The notes under the pieces: generated by a model
The model's database searches: none
What the model was told of the DNA's origin: nothing
The model's input: only the letters and a program-made list of their open reading frames with translations
Source of the DNA: Breviolum minutum Mf 1.05b.01
Lineage: Eukaryota; Sar; Dinophyceae; Suessiales; Symbiodiniaceae
Assembly: GCA_000507305.1 (NCBI GenBank)
Contig: DF239319.1
Coordinates: forward strand, 62,001 to 126,000
Length of the DNA stretch: 64,000 bases
Reading direction: 5' to 3'
Shown: positions 1 through 10,737 of the stretch, piece by piece
How positions within the stretch are numbered: the first letter of the stretch is position 1
Layout: each line of letters starts with the position of its first letter
Position numbers and translations under genes: made by a program

Positions 1-57
1 ATGGGAATCTTTCCCAAAATAGGGGTGAACAAAAAAATCTTTGAAACCACCACCTAG
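1..57. repeat. Family A introner-like element, cut by window edge
   Basis: The right-hand end of a family A element: a TTCCCCAAATAGGGATGAA-type interior followed by TTTGAAACCACCACCTAG. The left terminus lies outside the window. Family A ends are CTAGTTGGTGGTTTCAA and its inverted complement. Confidence 0.7.
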
Positions 58-433
58 AAAAAGATGAGCATGTCACTGAATGATTGGCAAGTTTTCCAAG
101 GTCATAGACTCATTTTCGCTCCGGCTGCCTGTTGTTGGGGAACCCCTCACTATTCATTGTGGGCGGCATCATATGTTCTTATAGCATACCCATACCATGT
201 ATGATATATTTACCTATATACATTTGGTTGATTTTTATGGTACATGTAGGTACAGTCGTGCTGACGAAAATCCTCTATCAGTTGCCAAGATTTCACCCTA
301 TAGTCCTTTAGTTACATATAGACACCGAACGATATCCCAACTTCAGACCCTCAAGCACCCCGACACAATGGGAGACCTCACGGGGGAAAGTGAAATGAGA
401 GCTACTTACTATATCTTGGGATACTCCCTCACC

Positions 434-550
434 TACTGTTGATGAAGGAAATCCTGCACCAGTTCATAGGTAGTTTATCCCATTATTCCCATTATTTACA
501 GGGTTTTATACATCCCAGGTGGTTGTTTGGGATTTCTTCCATCAACAGTA
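434..550. repeat. Family F foldback element
   Basis: Ends are inverted copies of each other: TACTGTTGATG(G)AAG at the left and CTTCCATCAACAGTA at the right. The interior contains CATTATTTACAGGGTTTTATACAT-like sequence that recurs near 13.6, 29.2 and 56.3 kb. Confidence 0.65.
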
Positions 551-912
551 GCAGTTGCAAAATGGCATTTTATGGTTGATCCCAGGACCCCCCTAAGTCC
601 TTGTAAGAATCCTGTTGGTAACTGGCATCCTGGGATGGAAAAAACATCCTAGCCCATATCACTCAGTTTTTATGATATGATTTGATATCACAAAAATTTA
701 TGTCGCCTATGGCTTCCCTTTAGAAAAATCTATCACCCAAAAACCATGGCTTGATATTTTTGAAGCATCGACTCATATCTTTTCCGCCGGGGGGTTCCCA
801 TTTTTTCAATCCCAAAAAACAATCTGAGTTTCAACGGGTAAACATCCAGAGACGTAGGTGATCCTCCCAAAAGGTTCACCCATGAAAACTGGGCCATTAT
901 ATATATCCCACA

Positions 913-1010
913 GGATCCATGGGGCTGGTACATTTCCATATTATACATTTACCATAAAAATAAGCCAAATGTAGGTAAATATACCAGTCCCATGGATCCT
1001 ATGGGTATCT
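913..1010. repeat. Family E foldback element
   Basis: Near-palindromic: CCCACAGGATCCATGGGGCTGG at the left faces CCAGTCCCATGGATCCTATGGG at the right. The interior has the TTTACCTACATTTGG motif shared by other family E copies (here on the complementary strand). Confidence 0.6.
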
Positions 1011-1189
1011 AATTATTTCTGATACAGGACTGTAAATAGGAGGTGGGTTTGCTACATGTTTCTTGGTTTTCTTTGCAATTCGGAAGCTGAATTGCTATTG
1101 AATTTCAACAAAATGAATTCATATTCACAAAGAGAAAACTGTCTCAAAGAGTAAGGCATTTTCACAAAAACAAACGCCAAAAACAAAAA

Positions 1190-1461
1190 CAAAAACATGG
1201 AACCAACCACTGGAGGTTTGGAACCAACCACTGGAGAGTTTGGGGTTTTCAACCCATTTCTTTTTCCCACTTCATCTTCCCCAAATTGGCGAAAACCATG
1301 CCCCACCTGGCCACGCTCTGCTGGACCTGGCTCGTGGCAAATAAAGCTTAACTCGCTGGTGGTTGAACCAACCCATCTGAAAAAATATGATCGTCAAAAT
1401 GGGTTCATCTTCCCCAATTTCCGGGATGAACATAAAAACTCTTTGAGTTGCCACCACCTAG
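1190..1461. repeat. Two degenerate family A copies in tandem
   Basis: The stretch from about 1190 to 1310 holds a decayed copy (two AACCAACCACTGGAG units, then CATCTTCCCCAAATT). A better copy runs from 1355 (GCTGGTGGTTGAACC) to 1461 (GCCACCACCTAG). Short open frames on both strands here follow from the elements and are not genes. Confidence 0.55.
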
Positions 1462-2129
1462 TTAATTGGTTGGGATTCTATTGTGAAAAATGTGATAATC
1501 CTGGTGGTGACTGTTAAATGGCTCGGTGGTGGGTTCAACGGCAAAGAAACAGTTTCTTAGGTCCAAGGTTTAGAGTGTAAATATCCATAGACAAAAAAGA
1601 ACATGGAAAAAAGAACGCATGCAACATTTACATGTCACTCATTAAATCGTAGGGAGTAAGGGTGATGGCTTCCCTACTATCAAATTCTGAGAACAGCTCT
1701 TGAGCAAAGACCAGCAAAGTGGTACTGCACTTATCTCATTTGGGTGCCTCGAAACCAAAACAGTAACAGGTAAGGCGATCGATAAAAATATATACATAAC
1801 ATATTAAATACTTATATTAAATATATATATATATATAACATTATAAAACTCTTCCATATTATTGCAAATGATATCAAACACGATAAATATCCCAAGTGCC
1901 ACGTGATGTCGAGTGCAAATGCTCCGAATGGCTTCCCTGTTTCCCTTTTTCCACCCCTTTGACTAAGATTCGTTCTCGGATTCTGACAGTGAGTTCCATT
2001 CGTTTTCCTCGCTGCATGACTGAAAGAAATTATATAAATTATCCTTGATGTTTTTGCCCGGGTGTTCTTTTGCGGTTTTTGCCCCTTTCCATTTGGAGGG
2101 GAGGAAACTCGATCATATTCATATATTTT
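1462..2129. other. No gene recognised
   Basis: AT-rich stretch with a (TA)n run near 1805-1836. I see no exon with matching splice sites and no foldback element. Confidence 0.5.
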
Positions 2130-2226
2130 CTAGTTGGTGGTTTCAAGCCAATTGAAAAATATTAGTCAAAATGGGAACTTCCCCAAATAGGGATGAAAAT
2201 AAAACATATTTGAAACCACCACCTAG
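2130..2226. repeat. Family A introner-like element
   Basis: Full copy with CTAGTTGGTGGTTTCAA at the left and TTTGAAACCACCACCTAG at the right, 97 bp. It lies 18 bp from the minus-strand exon candidate at 2245-2382. An alternative minus-strand frame of that island stays open right up to the element edge. Confidence 0.85.
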
Positions 2227-2244
2227 TTTTGATCAGGATCAAAC

Positions 2245-2382
2245 CACAAAAATCCACGCCTGCTTCTCGAGGGCAAAAAGGGTTGGACTGAAGTACGAAA
2301 GGAACTTGGCTGCCTGGTTTCCACTTGAATCTCGCAAGGATTGTGCCAATGCAACGGCACCAGAAAGGGCATAGGAAACATA
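2245..2382 (-). CDS. Internal exon candidate, helical protein
   Basis: An open frame of 46 codons on the minus strand, preceded by CACCCAG and followed by GTTTGA. The product contains GAVALAQSLRDSSGNQAAKF and looks like amphipathic helices, as in HEAT or armadillo-type scaffolds. That resemblance is only structural guesswork. A second minus frame is also open across the island and reaches the neighbouring repeat, so the frame is not certain. Confidence 0.35.
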
Positions 2383-2499
2383 CTGGGTGTGTCGCTGACT
2401 GTCTCAAAAGTGGGGCAAGGCATCCCCTTAATTTTGGTTAATTTTTACATAGTCCACAAATATTTTGTTACGCAATCGCTTTGCAAACAAAAAAATATC

Positions 2500-2604
2500 C
2501 TTCCCGCTCGGAATTCTCACACATGATTGTTTGAGTCCCGCACTTTGGGTGATTCCACGCTGTTCAGCACTCCTAAAAGCATCGATGCAACCTTCCCAGG
2601 GCGT
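2500..2604 (-). CDS. Exon candidate, helical protein
   Basis: Minus-strand frame after GGGAAG containing ASMLLGVLNSVESPKVRDSN, ending at a TGTGAG that could be a donor. It would lie just upstream of the exon at 2245-2382 and has the same helical character. Another minus frame through the island is longer but has a less protein-like composition. Boundaries are approximate. Confidence 0.3.
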
Positions 2605-4050
2605 GATAACCGATGGGTGGGTGGTAGGAGGTGAAACCTTCAGCCTTGGCTTTTGATGGATGATTTGATGAGATCTTGAGGTATTCACCCCTCACTGCAT
2701 ATGTATGCATTATTGGAAGTGGTTGCAATACAACCAACATCGATAGCAAAGAATGGCCTGCAGGGTATTTTGGCAAAACCGGTGCCAAACGGCAAGAATC
2801 AACTTCCTTAAGACCTTGTCCCTTCTTGCTTCGAAGCATTCCCAAAGATTTCCTCTGTACAGCATATACACAAAGAGCAACCCTGACTGAAACAAGGAAA
2901 AGGGTACATGGAGCAACGTCCCACACTTTCAGGTAATACACTCCAAAGAACTTGCATAAATTGAGCCCACCTACATGAAAGGAAAATTCATCTTTCCAAC
3001 ATTTCTGCATGATGTTCCTTCGGAGTTTGTGTGCAACATATGCAACGTGGGCAAATTTCAGGATGGAAAACACGTGCCTTGTCGGGACGTTTCAAACAAA
3101 TCTCCCCACTGTTGGTATCAAAAAATAATCATTGCTGTGTGTATGCTGGTGCCACAATACAAAGTGCAAAAAGTAATGGATTTAAAGAGAAAAAGGGACA
3201 CCTTTCATAGAAACAACCTTGAAAAGTAACAATTGATAATTCTGATATGAATCGACTGCGAGTAGGACTGGGATACTGAGAAAGGCCCCCCCATGTTCCA
3301 CCTAGACCGGCGTTTGTAGTTGGTCAGTCCTTTGAAATTATGATCCTTCACCAAGCTGTACAATGGTCTGCAAGCAGAAAATTCCATAGATGTTTCCTGC
3401 TCACAGTGCTTACCTTTTGGTGTGGTTTATCACATTTATCACCTAATTGTAACAATATACATGAACCATAAACCATCAGGACTCATTTCTAAGCTACAAA
3501 AGTTTAGTTTGAGGGTGTCGGTGGGAAAAAAAAACATTCACGACTACAGCATGCCTTTCAATTCAAACTTGGTCCAAACATTCACCACAAAGCACTCCAA
3601 ATAAATCAGTTTCACTACTTAACAAAACAAACATAGTTCATGCACACCCAGCTTTTCTAGATAACCGTCCTGGGAATAGGTTTTTGCAATATTCCCAGAT
3701 GTGTCCAATTGCTAGATCAGTTGATATCATTGGGAATGGTCTAATTCCACATGTCTTTGGATGCACGGTTAGTAAAGCCATCATTGGACCCTGAATGCCT
3801 TGGAAGATGCAGCTCGCTGCTGCATGTCCTGCAGAACCTTTCCGAAAGTCACACGCAATTTTTGGAGAAATAACTTGGCTGGTGGCTCGGTAGAGAATGA
3901 GGGATCAGAAAATCCTCATGATATGCATGAATGAATATAGATTCATGCTTCATGTTCAATTTCTGGAACTGGGGTGATACCCAGTTAAAAGCACCAGTTG
4001 GCAAAATACAAGGACATTTAGTTTTCACAAACAGAACTTATCTTCGGTAC

Positions 4051-4139
4051 CCAAAGGGCGAACAGTATCGGCATATATGAAGCCATCCGGCTGCTACAAT
4101 TCCCCTCTGAAAGGTGATGTATTCTGCTGCCGCTGGGAT
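4051..4139 (-). CDS. Internal exon candidate
   Basis: Minus-strand island of 89 nt between CGCACGTAG and GTACCG. The product includes IPAAAEYITFQRGIVAAGWL followed by a short Cys-containing stretch (HICRYCSPF). Both splice sites are acceptable. Function not recognised. Confidence 0.35.
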
Positions 4140-4499
4140 CTACGTGCGAGAACCTACATAGTGCAAAAAACATATCAAAGCATAATATATCTTCATGCAA
4201 CGCAACTACATGAGCGTAGGAGGTGGCATCTCTTCGAAAAAAAGACTCCAACCTTTGTCGAATTCATCCCAACAGGTCAAAAAAACTGTTACCAAACTGT
4301 TGCAAACAAGTTACGTTGTGACCTTTCGATGACTTACAATCAACCTTCTGATGGTCTGTTCTAACTCACCTCATTGACTTGCAGGAAAACACATATCATG
4401 CTTCAAGTTGAACTGTAGCAGCTGTAGCAAGTTTGAACTCAAGTTCACTTTAGTATCATCCTTCTCCCAGGCGTTCATTCCTATGAAAACCAACTTTTA

Positions 4500-4834
4500 C
4501 CAAAAAAACGACCAAATTCATAACCAGTTGCTGGTTTCAATCTTCCTCAAAATAGATCATCTCCCTAGGGGCCAACAACAAAAATGTTTGAAACCATCAT
4601 CGTCAACATCTAGTTAGTGGTTTCAACCCATCTGAAAAAATATGTATGAAGTCAATTGAATCGTTTCCCCAAGGTTCGGTGTGAAAATCAAAAATGTTTG
4701 AAACCACCATCAACAAAAATCTAGTTAGTGGTTTCCACCAAACTGAAAATATTTATTAAGTCAACTTGGATCATTTCCCCAAGTAGGTGGTAACAAAAAA
4801 TAATACGGTAATAAAAATTGAAACCACCACCCAG
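4500..4834. repeat. Cluster of three family A-like elements
   Basis: Three head-to-tail degenerate copies: about 4523-4600, 4610-4710 (CTAGTTAGTGGTTTCAA to GAAACCACCATC) and 4721-4834 (CTAGTTAGTGGTTTCCA to TTGAAACCACCACCCAG). The shared GTTAGTGG variant suggests local duplication of one diverged copy. Confidence 0.7.
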
Positions 4835-4971
4835 ATAAACATGAAGACCTCAGATTGGGAGGTTTGGAAGATGATGTTCCGTTTCAGTTGGATGATTTTT
4901 AGGTTCCAGCCGTTACTTTTCCAAGGGGAAACCGGGTAACATATCCTCCCATCCTCCCAGGTTTCCCTCAC

Positions 4972-5013
4972 CTCAGCGGTTACCCGCAGGTCTGCTCCAA
5001 GGAGCTCGGATGC
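4972..5013 (-). CDS. Short internal exon candidate
   Basis: Forty-two nt, exactly 14 codons, between CGGCCCACAG and GTGAGG on the minus strand, giving ASELLGADLRVTAE. Splice sites are close to consensus. Short length limits confidence. Confidence 0.3.
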
Positions 5014-5374
5014 CTGTGGGCCGATGAAATTTTGCCAATTTTTTGTTCCTTACACACATGGAATTCTCTTTTTGTAAGGTTGAGATGTTTGGTGCAGTTA
5101 ATTTTGTATATATTATACATTTTTTTTGGGGGGGGGTGGAGGCGGATTGAAAAGAAGTGTTGATATCTAATGAAAACAACCCAGCAAAATTTAGAGCTGG
5201 TTAAAGCAGTTTCACTATTTATATAATTTGACTTTCATTTCATGTTGTTTTCAATGATATTTGTCCAAGATGGAGCCAAGCCGTCCCGAAAAGAAAAACA
5301 ATGTAATTAGTATATTTAGGGGCCTGGGGCTATGCATAAATGTAACATTACCCATATTGCAGGGGGAAACTGGA

Positions 5375-5479
5375 TACATCCCCGAAGTTTAACATAGCCC
5401 CTGGAAATCAATGGTTAGAAGATGAGTTTCCTTGTGGGATGGCCTATTTTCAGAGGCTATGTTAAACTTCGGGAGGGTA
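5375..5479. repeat. Family C foldback element
   Basis: Left end ACATCCCCGAAGTTTAACAT and right end ATGTTAAACTTCGGGAGGGT are inverted copies. The interior has the core GGTTAGAAGATGAGTTTCC followed by GTGGGATGGCCTATTTTCAG. Confidence 0.75.
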
Positions 5480-5844
5480 GTCCAACCTACCAATTTTGGT
5501 TGTGTCTCAGCTGCTATTTTTTCCTGTGATGGGCTGCATTGATCAAGCCTTGGAGCTGATAATCGCTACCCGGTAGTCATTGGGACACCATGTTCATCCA
5601 TGACTACCATCGACGATTCGTAGGAAGGTGTCAAAACACTTTAAGGATCTTTAAGGGGATACCTGGGTATCATTGTGAAATATTGTGAATATCCAATATC
5701 CATCCATTCAATTGGCTAACCCCTTACCTAGGATGATTTTGGCAGAAACTGCTTTGCCAAGGATACAAAATCATACAAAATCAACGTCTTGCCATACCTC
5801 CTTAAAATCTCCCCCCATCAGGGAATGACTTCTGGTCATTGCAC

Positions 5845-5909
5845 TTTCATCTTCGGCACTTCCGCACCGGCTTCTCCAGTTCCATTGCGTTTTTTTTTGG
5901 CCGCTTTAT
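5845..5909 (-). CDS. Basic internal exon candidate
   Basis: Minus-strand island between TTTTTCTCAG and GTGCAA. The product begins KAAKKKRNGTGEAGAEVPK, a lysine-rich patch that resembles a nuclear-localisation stretch. Sixty-five nt. Function not recognised. Confidence 0.3.
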
Positions 5910-6094
5910 CTGAGAAAAATCACCTCAGAAGCTATGATAAATCAAAATATGCCAAATCTTACTGTGATATCTATCTAAGGTCAATTGTTAATTTGTGATA
6001 TGTTACCTTTTTCCATGGATAAAAAACTCAAAAAATAGCAGGAAGCTTCGGTTTTTCCTTGGCAAACAAAGAATCCCCGAAAATCTCCTCCCAC

Positions 6095-6161
6095 CCGGGG
6101 ATGCCGCGCCAGGAGGCCGGCAAGGTCTGTTGCCAACAACGTGAAAATGTCACCCGGGCGC
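6095..6161 (-). CDS. Internal exon candidate, helical
   Basis: GC-rich minus-strand island between CACCCGAG and GTGGGAG giving PGDIFTLLATDLAGLLARHP. The hydrophobic spacing suits one amphipathic helix pair. A second minus frame (containing ASWRGIPGWEEIFGDS) is also open, so frame is uncertain. Confidence 0.3.
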
Positions 6162-6689
6162 CTCGGGTGGTGGTACCACCACAGTGGGAGCTGTGAAATG
6201 ACAGGCAAGTTACATGTTCAACTGGCCTTGTCGTTTTTTGAAGAAGGTTTTTGTTTTTTTTAAGAGTTGGTAGTTGAACCACATAGAGATTTGAGAAAAA
6301 AAACATACAAGTCAAATGTGGATCGTGGATCTCCATGTAAGATCATGTAACGGTGAACCAACAAAATGTTTCAAACCAGCAACTCCTGGATCATGCGTCA
6401 TGGTGGAAAATGTCTCTCTCCTATATAATCGAAGAGTATATGAACACATATTTAGACATACATACATATATCCATATTGAAAAAAAACTATGTACATATA
6501 CACGAAAGGTCCAGCGTACTGAAAGCCACGTGTACCTTCTGGAAAAAACATTACCTTGGATATGTTCAAGGAGGCAATTCTTCCTTTAGCTGGGTGCCAT
6601 TGGTGTGGTCTTTAGTTTCCTTCTAAGTGGGTGTGTTCATCTGATCCTAGCAACAGGAACAATATCATCAGAACCCTCACCCATAAGGT

Positions 6690-6787
6690 CCATATATGGC
6701 ATATTTACCTACACTTGGTGGATTTTGATGCTTACAAGATGCTGAAAAATGGCAGGTAAACATACCAAACATGGATCCTATGGGTCA
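6690..6787. repeat. Family E foldback element
   Basis: Contains CATATATGGCATATTTACCTACACTTGG facing a GGTAAACATACC-containing right end and a GGATCCTATGGG tail shared with the copy at 913-1010. Confidence 0.5.
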
Positions 6788-6886
6788 ATAACGGTAGCCC
6801 AAAAACAACAATGTCATACCTTTGAGTCTGCCTGGTTAGAGTTTGTTGACATGCGGAGCGATGTTGCGATTGGCCTTGAGGTTTAC

Positions 6887-6963
6887 CAACATATCATTGA
6901 CGTCACCGCCCAAGCCCATCATTCTTGAGCAAACACGAGCAAACACTTGGATTTCCGACCGGT
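6887..6963 (-). CDS. Internal exon candidate, helical
   Basis: Minus-strand island from CTTCCAGAG to GTAAACC with product motif IQVFARVCSRMMGLGGDVND. The opposite strand carries an uninterrupted 120-codon frame over the same ground, so the strand is not secure. Confidence 0.33.
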
Positions 6964-7111
6964 CTCTGGAAGCAATGTCTGACACGAAAAAAAAAATCGT
7001 GCTGGTTTCCAACCCCCAAAAAAAACTTCCACAAATAATAAACATGCTAAGAGAGATTAAAACCATGCTCAAGAAAACCCATGTTCTATCCACAAATCCC
7101 TTAGATGCGAC

Positions 7112-7195
7112 TTGTGTCTTTGGCCCTCCCTTTTTCCAAATTGCTGCACAGGTGCTGTCCCATGCACTCCATGAATTCCAACGCAGGGAGGAGGT
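7112..7195 (-). CDS. Internal exon candidate, helical
   Basis: Minus-strand island following TTCTCAATTGCAG, a good acceptor with a pyrimidine tract. The product includes LLPALEFMECMGQHLCSNLE and then a charged end. The donor (GTCGCA) is weak. It is in phase with the helical style of neighbouring minus islands, but a long plus-strand frame overlaps it. Confidence 0.35.
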
Positions 7196-8150
7196 CTGCA
7201 ATTGAGAATGAGCAGCGATGATGAGGTTAGAAAAAGCAAAGTTCGATACCCTCACTGAAGCTGAGAGTGCAGTAGCCCATGATGCATGAAAATCAATGGT
7301 TGGGAGTTGGGAGACAAGCTTTTCCTCTTGGGTTTCGAACTAGTTTTTTCAGGTGCGAACTTTTAGTTTTAGGGAGGGTATAACGAGTACCAAAACAGAA
7401 ACAGATCTCTTGGAGGAAAGGAATGGTAATGAATGACAACTTTGATAACTGAGAATATCTCCGGATCGTAATTGATTAGCGGAGCTTGGAAAGCAAAACG
7501 GTGTCTTGGGAAGGCCCCTTGTTATCCTACTATTGTTCGTCGAGCAGTGTTGGAACATGAGTGAATACATGTGAAAGCAGTACACCTTTCAGCCACCATT
7601 CTAAGAGGAATTGTTGAGAGACGTGGAACAAAAAGGAAAACTATATCTTTACATGCATGTAAGATTTCTCTGGCTTTTTTTGACCAAGGTGCGCAAGTTA
7701 AGTCCCTCAACTGACCATTTCCATCTCGTATGATAGTTAACCATTGTATTGTATTTCATAACTGGAATGGGGGGGAACAAAGGATGTATCAGTAGCAAGC
7801 CTTCATTGGGCAACCAGGCCCGTGACCCAAGAGCTACTAAATACCTATAGGCTATAGGTTACATTTAGAGACATTTCAACTTGCACATCCCCAATTAAAT
7901 TACACCTGGCCCAACAAAAAAAAACACAGCCAAAGAAGCTCCACTTTCAACACGAAGGTGCTGGCGAAACTTGTCAACAGTGAAGTGCAAGCAGGTATTC
8001 TTACTATCTGTTACTCATGGGTGACGCTATTCGAAACAAATCATCAATGAAATAAGGATATGCCATAGGTCAACGTATAAAACGAAAATGCTTATAGAAT
8101 ACCATTTTTTTCTCAACCGAACCTATGGCCTTGCCACATGCCTGCCGCAC

Positions 8151-8202
8151 CTTCGTCAAACGAATACTCCTCCTCCTGGAAGGCTTTGGCCGCGCCGGCA
8201 AC
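8151..8202 (-). CDS. Short internal exon candidate
   Basis: Minus strand between GTCCTTAG and GTGCGG, product VAGAAKAFQEEEYSFDE. GC-rich compared with its surroundings. An acidic helical segment. No function assigned. Confidence 0.35.
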
Positions 8203-8503
8203 CTAAGGACATGTCAGCAGGCAGCAGCCATGTTCAGGGGTCATTAAATAACCAACCCAAACAATGCAGTATTTTTTGAAGGGAAAATCCGTAAAAAAAA
8301 ATACTACTGTATAAGTTTGCATTGGTGACAAACTCCCGCAAAATGGGCTATTTACCAAATGATCCCGGAAGTTTCTATAGTTTCAAAGTGTGATGTTCTT
8401 ACTTCTTTGAGGTGCAGTCTGCTTAACAACTCATGGCCTTTTTGGATAGTCTTGTGGAATCTCTAAAAAGAAATCACGCCAAGCAAGTCCTATGGCCTCC
8501 AAC

Positions 8504-8577
8504 CCAAAGTGGCATTGTCTATCACAATTTTCCTATCGCTATAAGTCAAGTCTTCCAAATCGGATGAACATTGGAAA
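8504..8577 (-). CDS. Exon candidate opening exactly at a family A edge
   Basis: On the minus strand the frame begins immediately after the CTAG end of the family A element at 8578-8680 and stays open to GTTGGAGG. The product includes CSSDLEDLTYSDRKIVIDNA. The element terminus would serve as the 3' splice site, which supports the introner interpretation. Function unknown. Confidence 0.42.
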
Positions 8578-8680
8578 CTAGTTGGTGGTTTCAACCCGTC
8601 TGAAAAATATCATGATGAAATTGGATCGTTTCCCCAATTTTCGGGGTGACAATAAAAAGATATTTGAAACCACCACCTGG
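8578..8680. repeat. Family A introner-like element
   Basis: CTAGTTGGTGGTTTCAACCC at the left and TTTGAAACCACCACCTGG at the right, with a GGATCGTTTCCCC interior. On the minus strand a coding frame starts at its left edge. Confidence 0.85.
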
Positions 8681-8963
8681 CAAACATTTCATCTTTGAAC
8701 AAGCATCTCTACTTCAAAATGGTTGCCAAGGAACCGCCTGCACCTCGGCCAAGCCTTCCGCGCTGCCACCTGTGTTTTGTGTGAAACAAACCGTTCTATC
8801 TTGAAGTCCTACCTGTTTTTTGTAGATGTTTCCCTAGCACCCTTAGTCCATGTAAAATCATGTGGTAAAGGCGGGCGTAAGCATGTGAAATTTCATGAGG
8901 CTGGCCCCGCCCAAAACATACCCCTCAAGTACATAAGCATACAGAAGCCCACTACTCAAGAAC

Positions 8964-8999
8964 CCAGTCCATCTTCAGAAACGAGGCTGGACACGGTTC
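8964..8999 (-). CDS. Very short exon candidate
   Basis: Thirty-six nt on the minus strand between CTTGCAG and GTTCTTG, giving GTVSSLVSEDGL. Both splice sites are acceptable but the length makes chance likely. Confidence 0.22.
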
Positions 9000-9074
9000 C
9001 TGCAAGATATAAACAAGGCAAATGGTTCACATCTTTGGGCCCAGGTGACCCAAATTCAAAAAAAAACAAGTCAC

Positions 9075-9180
9075 ACACCCCGGAAGATTAACATGGAAGA
9101 TAATCATGGAGGTTTGGTTTTGATCATTTACCTTTCTAAATGGGTGATTTGTAGGTTCCATGTTAATCTTCCAGGGTGTA
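9075..9180. repeat. Family D foldback element
   Basis: ACACCCCGGAAGATTAACATGG at the left is inverted at the right as CCATGTTAATCTTCCAGGGTGT. The interior carries the GGAGGTTTGG and AAATGGGTGATTTGTAGGTT modules that define family D. Confidence 0.8.
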
Positions 9181-9523
9181 TATGTTTTGAAACATCATTC
9201 CATCATCATTCAATCATTCCACCTTCCCTTCTGAAAAAAAACAACAACACGGCCGTCAAAAAGGATTCGTAGAAATTACGACCCAGTCTGGTGAGATTGC
9301 CATGAACCAACTTCAGGGAAGGAGCTTATCAAAAAGGTATACCCTGGAAAATTAACATGCATAGATACACAAAATACTGTTGATTTAGAAGATGGGAACC
9401 CCTTTAAACAAACATGTAAGTTTTTGTGTATATTAAGAATATATATATATTATATCTATCCTTGTTTAAATTCCAGGGGTGTAGGTCTTGTAAAGGTAAA
9501 TCACATTTCTTCCATGAACATAC

Positions 9524-9602
9524 CCGACAACTGTCTCATCCAAATCAGATGAGGTCAAGAGGAAAAACGAATGGGACAAGGCCATCATGTACAGGTTCGC
9601 CC
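9524..9602 (-). CDS. Internal exon candidate
   Basis: Minus-strand island of 79 nt between TTTGAACAG and GTATGTTC. The product contains LYMMALSHSFFLLTSSDLDE: a hydrophobic helix followed by an acidic end. Splice sites are both good. Function not recognised. Confidence 0.4.
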
Positions 9603-9703
9603 CTGTTCAAATACACGAGTAGGTTTTTCAACCCCTACTTGTTGGGTGGCTCATTTCCTCAAAATCCAAACTGTCTCATCCCAAATAGAATCTGGCAAAA
9701 AAA

Positions 9704-9799
9704 TACCCTCCAGGGAACTTAACTAACATATCCCGGAATGGCATTTTGAAGATGATTTTCCTTTTCCTAAGGTGGGATATGTTAATTCCCTGGAGGGTA
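9704..9799. repeat. Family B foldback element
   Basis: TACCCTCCAGGGAACTTAAC at the left and TTAATTCCCTGGAGGGTA at the right are near-perfect inverted repeats, followed inward by ACATATCCC and GGGATATGT. The core reads TTTTGAAGATGATTTTCC. Confidence 0.9.
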
Positions 9800-9851
9800 T
9801 GATTTAGTTCCTAAACAGTCAACCAGTTGATAGAATGAGTCAGCAGGATAC

Positions 9852-9950
9852 CATTGGATACCAAAGCTTCTCTGTGAGCTCCAGGAAATCTGTTCCCGAT
9901 TCTTTCGTTCGGGTCTCATTGCATTCAAACATGGCGATGCCCCGAATCAG
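9852..9950 (-). CDS. Exon candidate
   Basis: Minus-strand frame with MFECNETRTKESGTDFLELT and ending LWYPM before GTATCC. The donor is good, but no AG acceptor lies close upstream of the open frame, so the left boundary (in transcript sense) is unknown. Protein not recognised. Confidence 0.33.
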
Positions 9951-10083
9951 GGAAAACAATGGAAAACACACACACGCACAAATAAGTACGTATAAATATA
10001 CATCAGTTCAACTGCAGTAGGACACCTCATTGGATTTGAATCGGGTTCGCTTTGAAAGCACCTCATTTTGATGCAGAAAGCTT

Positions 10084-10184
10084 TTACTCAAACATAAGGT
10101 TTGGGTCCTCTTCTGCAGGAACTTCGTATAGAAATGGTGGTCTCACTGGGTAAATTTCATCCAAGATGCGTACAAGTGTGTAAT
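10084..10184 (-). CDS. Exon candidate, possibly terminal
   Basis: Minus-strand frame after TACAGTAAG running to an in-frame TAA at 10084. The product contains LVRILDEIYPVRPPFLYEVP and an acidic tail (AEEDPNLMFE). It is either a C-terminal exon or continues through an unrecognised donor. Composition is convincingly protein-like, but I recognise no family. Confidence 0.35.
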
Positions 10185-10431
10185 CTTACTGTACCTGCGG
10201 TGTTATTAATTAGCAAGTCTTTTGACGTGACTCACACTACAACACACGGTAGGTCACATCAGCAGGCACATCTAAAGCCCACATGTAGAACTCACAGCCT
10301 GATTTCCAATGACAGGCAGAATACAGTTCTTTACATACGCTAATTTAGTCCACTGCTCATATACATGTGTGAATGTCTCTATACGTCAATCTGAATAAAT
10401 CTATATCAAACTGTGTACTAAATGTGAATAT

Positions 10432-10500
10432 AAATAAATATATATAAAACATAAATATATATAATATATATACATTTGAGACAAATAAATACAGATATAT
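10432..10500. repeat. TA-rich low-complexity tract
   Basis: Dense ATATAT and AAATA repeats without coding potential, immediately beside the exon island at 10585-10737. Confidence 0.7.
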
Positions 10501-10584
10501 TCAAATTCGATCAGATAAAACCTGAAACATCATAAAACAACTTGTATACAGCACATCATGTTCTCTTGCAACAACAATCCCAAC

Positions 10585-10737
10585 CTTTCTTCGACCAGCG
10601 GCGCCTGCATTGGAGAGCGCCTCCCGCAGTCTTTGTCGCAGCTCTTCCTTCTTGCCCTCCATCTCATTGGGGGGGCTCCCCGTGGCAACTTTGGCCTCGA
10701 CAAAAATTGTGTCATCCCATCTCATGTGCGACCATTT
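10585..10737 (-). CDS. Charged exon abutting a family A element
   Basis: Exactly 51 codons on the minus strand, open from the CTAG edge of the element at 10738 to AAAG|GTTGGG. The product starts KWSHMRWDDTIFVEAKVATG and becomes a Lys/Glu/Arg-rich helix (EGKKEELRQRLREALSNAG). GC-rich codons and charge pattern make the strand fairly secure. An internal acceptor CCAAAG is an alternative start. Role unknown. Confidence 0.62.

Noticed and set aside
1052..1457. Overlapping frames of 60-106 codons on both strands
   Set aside because: They fall across two decayed family A copies and their sequence follows the repeat.
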